Origin: Streptomyces coffeae
Lineage (GTDB): Bacteria; Actinomycetota; Actinomycetes; Streptomycetales; Streptomycetaceae
Assembly (NCBI RefSeq): GCF_016741875.1
Contig: NZ_JAERRF010000036.1
Coordinates: forward strand, 1-64,000
DNA length: 64,000 nucleotides
Direction of reading: 5' to 3'
The stretch's first letter is position 1, and every line of letters begins with the position of its first letter. Below, one piece after another: positions 59,974 to 64,000 of this stretch. The position numbers and the translations under genes are program-made. The notes below the pieces were generated by a model that saw only the letters and a program-made list of their open reading frames with translations, was not told the DNA's origin and made no database searches.

Positions 59974-60633
59974 CTACCGGGTCAGGCTCTGGGTAACCCG
60001 CCGCAACCGCCGCGGCAACTCCCCCTCCTCGAAGGCATGGACCCCCCGCAGGTCCCAGCCGCCGGCGAGGTCGTCGACGAGGCCGCGGTCGAAGAAGTGC
60101 ACGGCGAAGCCGCCGTGCTCGAAGATGTCGTCCCCATGGGCGATGCCGGTGCCGTAGTGGGCGTCGCCGGTGTGGCGGACGGTGTAGACGAAGGCGCCGC
60201 CAGGCCGCAGCACCCGACCGACCTCTTCCACCACCGCGTGGATCTCCTTCGTCGACAGCGCCATGCACAGCAGCATGTGCGCGAACACCGCATCCACCGA
60301 AGCGTCCGCCAGCGGCAGCGGCTCACGGACATCGTGCACGGCCGTGGTCACCCAGCCCTCAAGCCCCCGGGCGAGCGCGGCCCGGCGCAGTTGCTCCAGG
60401 CCAGTTGCGGAGAAGTCGGCAGCCTGCACGGTGAAGCCCTCGGCCGCGAAGTACAGCGCGTCCCGGCCATGGCCAGCGCCCAACTCCAGAACGTCCCGCG
60501 CCCCGGCAGCACAGAAGACCTCAGCGGCGCGGACCGCGGGCGCGGACGGCTCCTCGCCGTACATCCCCGGGTGGACGGTGTAGGTGTCCTGCCAGTGCCG
60601 CCGCTGCTTCTCGGCCAGCTCCTGCTCGTCCAT
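59974..60633 (-). CDS. SAM-dependent methyltransferase (class I)
   Basis: 219 residues from ATG 60633. Motif I is VLELGAGHGRDALYFAAEGF, the acidic residue lies in TVQAADFSATGLEQL, and later motifs are DASVDAVFAHMLLCMALSTK and EVGRVLRPGGAFVYTVRHTG. It resembles small-molecule methyltransferases of the tellurite/thiol type. The stop lies 22 nt from the convergent MFS stop. Whether it belongs with the sulfur cassette (for example thiol methylation) or the P450 unit is unclear; it is on the same strand as the P450 with a 73-nt gap. Confidence 0.82.
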   Translation of the reverse strand: MDEQELAEKQRRHWQDTYTVHPGMYGEEPSAPAVRAAEVFCAAGARDVLELGAGHGRDALYFAAEGFTVQAADFSATGLEQLRRAALARGLEGWVTTAVHDVREPLPLADASVDAVFAHMLLCMALSTKEIHAVVEEVGRVLRPGGAFVYTVRHTGDAHYGTGIAHGDDIFEHGGFAVHFFDRGLVDDLAGGWDLRGVHAFEEGELPRRLRRVTQSLTR

Positions 60634-60706
60634 CACGGCCCGCGCCCTCCTACTTGCAGCCCGGGAGCAGCTTAGACGTGCCGTGCTCCTGGCACGTTCT
60701 TCCTCG

Positions 60707-62041
60707 TCATGGTGCAGTTGGGGCGAGCCGCACCACTGCTTTGTGTCGTGGGACGGTGGTGATGTTGCGGACGTGTGACACCTCAGAGACTCGTGTCGCA
60801 GTGAGTTCCCAGCGGGTGAGGATCTCCGACAGGATGACCGTTCCTTCGGTGAGGGCGAATCCAGCGCCCAGGCAGCGGCGGACTCCGCCGCCGAAGGGCA
60901 GCCAGGTGTTGGTCGGAGGGTTGGTTCCCATGAACCGCTGCGGGCGGAATTCGTGTGGCTGCGGATGGTTTCGCGGATCGTTGTGCGCCAGCAGGATCGA
61001 AGTGTTGACGACGGTGCCCTCGGACATCTGCCGGCCGGCGATGGTTGTCGGCTCAGTCAGCTTGCGGGCTGTCGAAGCGATCACTGTATGCAGGCGCATG
61101 CCTTCTTTCAGGACGGCTTCGAGGTATTTGTGGTCACCGGATTGCGCGGCGGCACGCGCCGCGGTCTGCAGTTCCGGGTGGCGGGCGAGTTCCCACAGGG
61201 TCCACGCCAGCGCGGCGGCGGTCGTCTCGTGCCCGGCCAACAAGAGGGAGATCAACTGGTCGCGTAGCTCGGCGTCGGTCAGTGGTGCGGTCGCGTCGCC
61301 CCTGGTGTGCACGAGCCGGGACAGGACGTCCTTTCGCTCATGGAGGTCGGTGGCCGCCCGCCGGGATTCGATCTCCCGGTACAAGATCGCGTCGATACGT
61401 GCCTGGTTGTCGGCGAAGCGCTTCCACGGCGCGAGCCGCTGAAGAATGGGGAAACGGTAACCGGCAAGCATCCAGGCAGGGATGTTGATGATGGCGCCCA
61501 GGCGACGAATCAGCTCAGTCGTTGCCGCCGGATCGGTCACGCCGAAGACGACGGCGATAATGACGTTCAAGGTGAGCTGGTTCATCGCCTGGAGCATGGG
61601 GAGGTCCAGGCCCGGTTGCCAGGTCATGACCTCGGTGCGGGCAAGATCGGCGATCAGCGACCGATACCCGCGCAGCGCCGCACCGTTGAAGGCGGGCATC
61701 AGCAGGTCCCGAATCCTTCGGTGGGCATCCTCGTCGGCCAGCAGCACCGAGTGCTTACCCATGACGAAGCCGAGGATCTGGTTACCCTCGCCCGCGTGGA
61801 GGCGGCGCGGATCGGCGCGGAAGATCTCCCCGATCGCCTCAGGGGCGGCGAAGACTACGAGATCGTCGGCGTAGGGCGGGACGCGCAGACCGAACACATC
61901 CCCGTGCCGGCGCTGCAGGGCAGGCAGGAACCGTTCCCGGTACTTCAGATACAGCACGCTCTGGACAAGTTTTGGCAGCCGGGGCCCTCCAGGCAGTTCG
62001 CCGCCTCGGCGGCAGGAGGGCGTCGCCTTGGTCGAGGTCAT
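60707..62041 (-). CDS. Cytochrome P450
   Basis: About 444 residues; ATG 62041 overlaps the stop of the upstream small gene (ATGA), though ATG 62047 is also possible. A complete P450: the oxygen-binding I helix LISLLLAGHETTAAALAWTL, the ExxR motif in EAVLKEGMRLHTVIAST, and the heme Cys in LPFGGGVRRCLGAGFALTEG. It is of the bacterial type similar to CYP102/CYP110-like fatty-acid or terpene hydroxylases by overall pattern, but the substrate cannot be told. No ferredoxin or reductase is adjacent. It is co-transcribed with the 127-residue gene and probably controlled by the TetR protein at 62488. Confidence 0.9.
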   Translation of the reverse strand: MTSTKATPSCRRGGELPGGPRLPKLVQSVLYLKYRERFLPALQRRHGDVFGLRVPPYADDLVVFAAPEAIGEIFRADPRRLHAGEGNQILGFVMGKHSVLLADEDAHRRIRDLLMPAFNGAALRGYRSLIADLARTEVMTWQPGLDLPMLQAMNQLTLNVIIAVVFGVTDPAATTELIRRLGAIINIPAWMLAGYRFPILQRLAPWKRFADNQARIDAILYREIESRRAATDLHERKDVLSRLVHTRGDATAPLTDAELRDQLISLLLAGHETTAAALAWTLWELARHPELQTAARAAAQSGDHKYLEAVLKEGMRLHTVIASTARKLTEPTTIAGRQMSEGTVVNTSILLAHNDPRNHPQPHEFRPQRFMGTNPPTNTWLPFGGGVRRCLGAGFALTEGTVILSEILTRWELTATRVSEVSHVRNITTVPRHKAVVRLAPTAP

Positions 62042-62421
62042 GCCCATCGCAGCCCGCCCTTCGCGACTCGTTCCCGCAGCACTCGCACGAATTCGACGGC
62101 AGCGCCGTCCACGCCGGCGAAGTCCGCAGGCCCCATGACCAGCCGGTAGCCCTCGTCGGTGGCCGCGACAACCGCGGGCGTCTCATCCCCGGTCAGCCGC
62201 GCGACCTCGGCCGAGCGTTCATTGCGGTGCACGAGGTCGAACGGCACTGCAAGCTCGCACACCACGTCCTTCCACTCGGCGTTGGTTCGAATCCCCCGGT
62301 GGGTGATGTCGCACAGTGCACACTCGGCCGTACCTCGAAGCTTGCCCAGGGCGTACGCCAACTCGCCCCGAACCCCGCCATCGCCGTTGAACACGCCGAC
62401 GAGCCCGCGCACAACAGTCAT
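62038..62421 (-). CDS. Conserved small CxxC protein, function unknown
   Basis: 127 residues; GAGGAGG lies about 8 nt upstream of ATG 62421. The sequence VGVFNGDGGVRGELAYALGK, LRGTAECALCDITHRGIRT, CELAVPFDLVHRNERSAEVA is conserved in hypothetical proteins of several bacterial groups as I recall. The CALC motif could bind metal or be redox-active. It is the first gene of the P450 operon and lies opposite the TetR gene. It may be an accessory to the P450. Confidence 0.7.
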   Translation of the reverse strand: MTVVRGLVGVFNGDGGVRGELAYALGKLRGTAECALCDITHRGIRTNAEWKDVVCELAVPFDLVHRNERSAEVARLTGDETPAVVAATDEGYRLVMGPADFAGVDGAAVEFVRVLRERVAKGGLRWA

Positions 62422-62436
62422 AACACCGCCTCCTCA

Positions 62437-62471
62437 TGTAAACAATCGTTTACGTCAAACGTTTGTTTACA
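62437..62471. promoter_or_regulatory. TetR-type operator between the P450 operon and tetR
   Basis: TGTAAACAATCGTTT and AAACGTTTGTTTACA form an inverted repeat with 15-nt arms and a 5-nt centre (one mismatched pair). It fills the gap between divergent starts at 62421 and 62488, as expected for an autoregulated TetR operator. Confidence 0.85.
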
Positions 62472-62487
62472 AGCTAAGGTGTGACCT

Positions 62488-63081
62488 ATGCAAGAGGAAG
62501 GCAACAAGACCAAGCTCCTCGACGGTGCACTTGAGTGCATCCGCACCCGCGGGTACGGCAGCACCTCCTCCCGTGACATCGCGCGCGCAGCAGGAGTCAA
62601 CGTCGCGTCGATCAACTACCACTTCGGCGGCAAGGACCAGCTCCTCGAGCAGGCCCTGACGCGGTGTTTCGACGGTTGGACCGACCGGCTTGAGGCCGCC
62701 CTGGCCGCCGCCGACAACGCCTCCGACCTGCGGGGGCAGCTGCTCGGGATCTTCCGCGCCACCGTCGACAGTTTCGCGGCCACCCGTCCTGAGATTCACT
62801 CGTGCATCGAATCGTTTGCGCCGGCGCTGCGATCGGACACTCTGCGGGCCGCCCTCGCCGACGGATACGCGCGAGTCCGCCAGCGTGCCCAGGACCTCAC
62901 CCGGCAGACCCTCGCACCCCATGGGATCCCCGAACCGCCGAACCTCCCCGCGATTACCTCGGTCGTCCTCGCCATCATCGACGGACTCATGATCCAGTGG
63001 ATCGCCGACCCTTCCGCGCCTCCCAGCGCCGACGAGGTGGTCGATGCGCTCGCCATTCTCGGCGCCATCGCCACGCCGTAA
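62488..63081 (+). CDS. TetR-family regulator
   Basis: A 197-residue protein from ATG 62488. The N-terminal HTH is clear: LECIRTRGYGSTSSRDIARA, AGVNVASINYHFGGKDQLLE. The C-terminal ligand domain (about 60-190) is helical with no recognised ligand type. The operator at 62437 lies directly upstream and is shared with the divergent P450 operon, so it is the probable repressor of the P450 and of itself. Confidence 0.9.
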   Translation: MQEEGNKTKLLDGALECIRTRGYGSTSSRDIARAAGVNVASINYHFGGKDQLLEQALTRCFDGWTDRLEAALAAADNASDLRGQLLGIFRATVDSFAATRPEIHSCIESFAPALRSDTLRAALADGYARVRQRAQDLTRQTLAPHGIPEPPNLPAITSVVLAIIDGLMIQWIADPSAPPSADEVVDALAILGAIATP

Positions 63082-63464
63082 GGTCCGTATCGGTCCCTTT
63101 TCTGCTCGCCCACGAGTTTCGCTGTTCGGCCCAGCCGCGGCTGGAGTCAGAGAGGGCCTGGCCACCGCCCGCAACCTCCTGGACGTTGGTGGCCGCGCGG
63201 GCTTCCTGGCTCCCTGACGAGGACTGCCCCCAGGACTAACCGAGAACGGCCGCGGTCGGCAGCGGCACCCCTGTGTGACGTCGTGGCTCAGAACGCGGGC
63301 AGCTCCATCCGTTCTCCGATCTCACAAACGGTCCTTTGCGCGAGCAAGATCAATCACCGACCGCGGGACCCCCGCCGACCCCGGATTCGTTCGCAGAAAC
63401 CGTTCTCACTCAAAAGCGGGACGAACCCCCTTCTGAGAGTTGCATTGTGCGAAAATCCGGACCC
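63082..63464. other. Stretch without a recognised gene
   Basis: No gene is recognised. The last ~60 nt before 63465 are AT-richer and may be the promoter region of the zinc-ribbon frame. Confidence 0.3.
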
Positions 63465-63680
63465 ATGACGGACCCTCAGCAGCCCTCCCCGGCCGACCGG
63501 TCGGACGCGGACGACGTCGAGCAGCACGCCTGTCCGAAGTGTGACGCCCAGCCCGGCTCGCCGTGCCGCTCGCGCGGCGGCGCGGTCGCCTCCGCCTACC
63601 ACACCCGCCGCTTCACCATGGTGCCCCGGCTGAAGAAGGCGCTGCGGGTCCCGACCCCGGCCGACCGCGGCCCGGGCCGC
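63465..63680 (+). pseudogene. N-terminal zinc-ribbon part of a resolvase/recombinase-type protein
   Basis: From ATG 63465 the frame reads a short acidic leader, then HACPKCDAQPGSPCRSRGGA, VASAYHTRRFTMVPRLKKAL, RVPTPADRGPGR. This Cys-rich segment is, from memory, found at the N-terminus of actinobacterial serine-recombinase-type proteins, ahead of a resolvase catalytic domain. Here the sequence switches after GPGR into an IS630-like transposase, so the catalytic domain is lost. Confidence 0.6.
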
Positions 63681-64000
63681 GTTGGAGCAGGGCGTCCAGG
63701 CGCACGGGTTCGAGGCTGACTTATGGACCTTGGGGCGGGTCGGGCTGGTGGTTGAGTGGGTGACCGGGGTGAAGCTGGCACGGGCGTCGGTGTGGCGGCT
63801 GGTGACCCGGCGGCTGGGGTGGAGTCTGCAGCGTCCCCAGTGCCGGGCGGTCGAGCGGGACGAGTCTGAGATCGCCCTGGGTCGCCCATGAGTGGCCACG
63901 CGTCAAATGGGGGCGGTGAAGAATCGTGCCTGGATCGTGTTCTTCGACGAGTTGGGCGTGTCGCTGCTCCCGCAAGTGCGTCGCACCTACGTGCCCCGCG
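63681..64000 (+). pseudogene. IS630-like transposase fragment, running off the window
   Basis: The joined sequence reads ALEQGVQAHGFEADLWTLGR, VGLVVEWVTGVKLARASVWR, LVTRRLGWSLQRPQCRAVER (the winged HTH region), then hits a stop at 63889. The next piece, in another frame, reads GAVKNRAWIVFFDELGVSLL, PQVRRTYVPR, which is the first catalytic Asp region (FFDE). A stop and frame change separate DNA-binding and catalytic parts. The element continues beyond 64000. Confidence 0.7.

Overview
The window looks like an accessory region of an actinobacterial chromosome arm or linear replicon, most likely Streptomyces. The DNA is GC-rich, GTG starts and GTGA/ATGA overlaps are common, and the gene families are typical of that genus. 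A broken telomere terminal protein gene (tpg), at least eight insertion-sequence families and many gene fragments fit the unstable, telomere-proximal part of such a replicon. The organism call is inferred from sequence character, not from a database match.

Layout. 1-19,240: two copies of a protease/STAND conflict-type gene pair. Each pair is a small Trypco1-like gene followed by a trypsin + nSTAND1-like NTPase + beta-propeller protein of about 1,410 residues (1420-6063 minus, 13044-17616 plus). They flank an XRE/NB-ARC/TPR regulator and a small secreted protein, and IS elements and IS debris surround them. 19,240-24,190: IS remnants, an anti-sigma-factor-like ATPase and a large LuxR (LAL) regulator whose base composition differs from its neighbours. 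24,187-31,895: a 4-hydroxyphenylacetate (homoprotocatechuate meta-cleavage) operon, hpaC-hpaB-FAH/RraA fusion-dapA-like-hpaE-hpaD, with a divergent MarR (HpaR-like) gene and a perfect 18-bp palindrome between them. 31,985-37,451: an IclR pseudogene and a styrene/indole monooxygenase-type cluster (decayed styA, AraC regulator, aldehyde dehydrogenase, intact styA, EthD protein).

37,531-50,700: IS copies, a frameshifted tyrosine recombinase, a second AraC gene, a ku fragment, a MarR-GNAT fusion gene framed by inverted repeats, a LexA-like DNA-binding fragment, SMI1/KNR4, an intact IS4-type and an intact ISL3-type element, NUDIX, a secreted beta-sandwich protein and a tpg remnant. 51,159-55,021: a chimera of regulator and nitroreductase fragments, type I-E-like CRISPR repeat relics without cas genes, a PIMT-like methyltransferase coupled to a 35-residue peptide gene, and the 3' end of a Tn3-family transposase. 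55,040-59,952: a divergent sulfur/persulfide cassette (TusA, cysteine desulfurase, ArsR-rhodanese regulator; then metallo-beta-lactamase-rhodanese and an MFS transporter). 59,974-64,000: a methyltransferase, a cytochrome P450 with a small CxxC protein under a divergent TetR regulator and a clear inverted-repeat operator, and finally a zinc-ribbon fragment cut by an IS630-like element that runs off the window.

The coherent working units are the hpa operon with its MarR regulator, the sulfur cassette, the P450/TetR unit, the styA/ALDH/EthD cluster with its AraC regulator, and the two Trypco1/trypsin/STAND pairs. Much of the rest is broken genes and mobile DNA.
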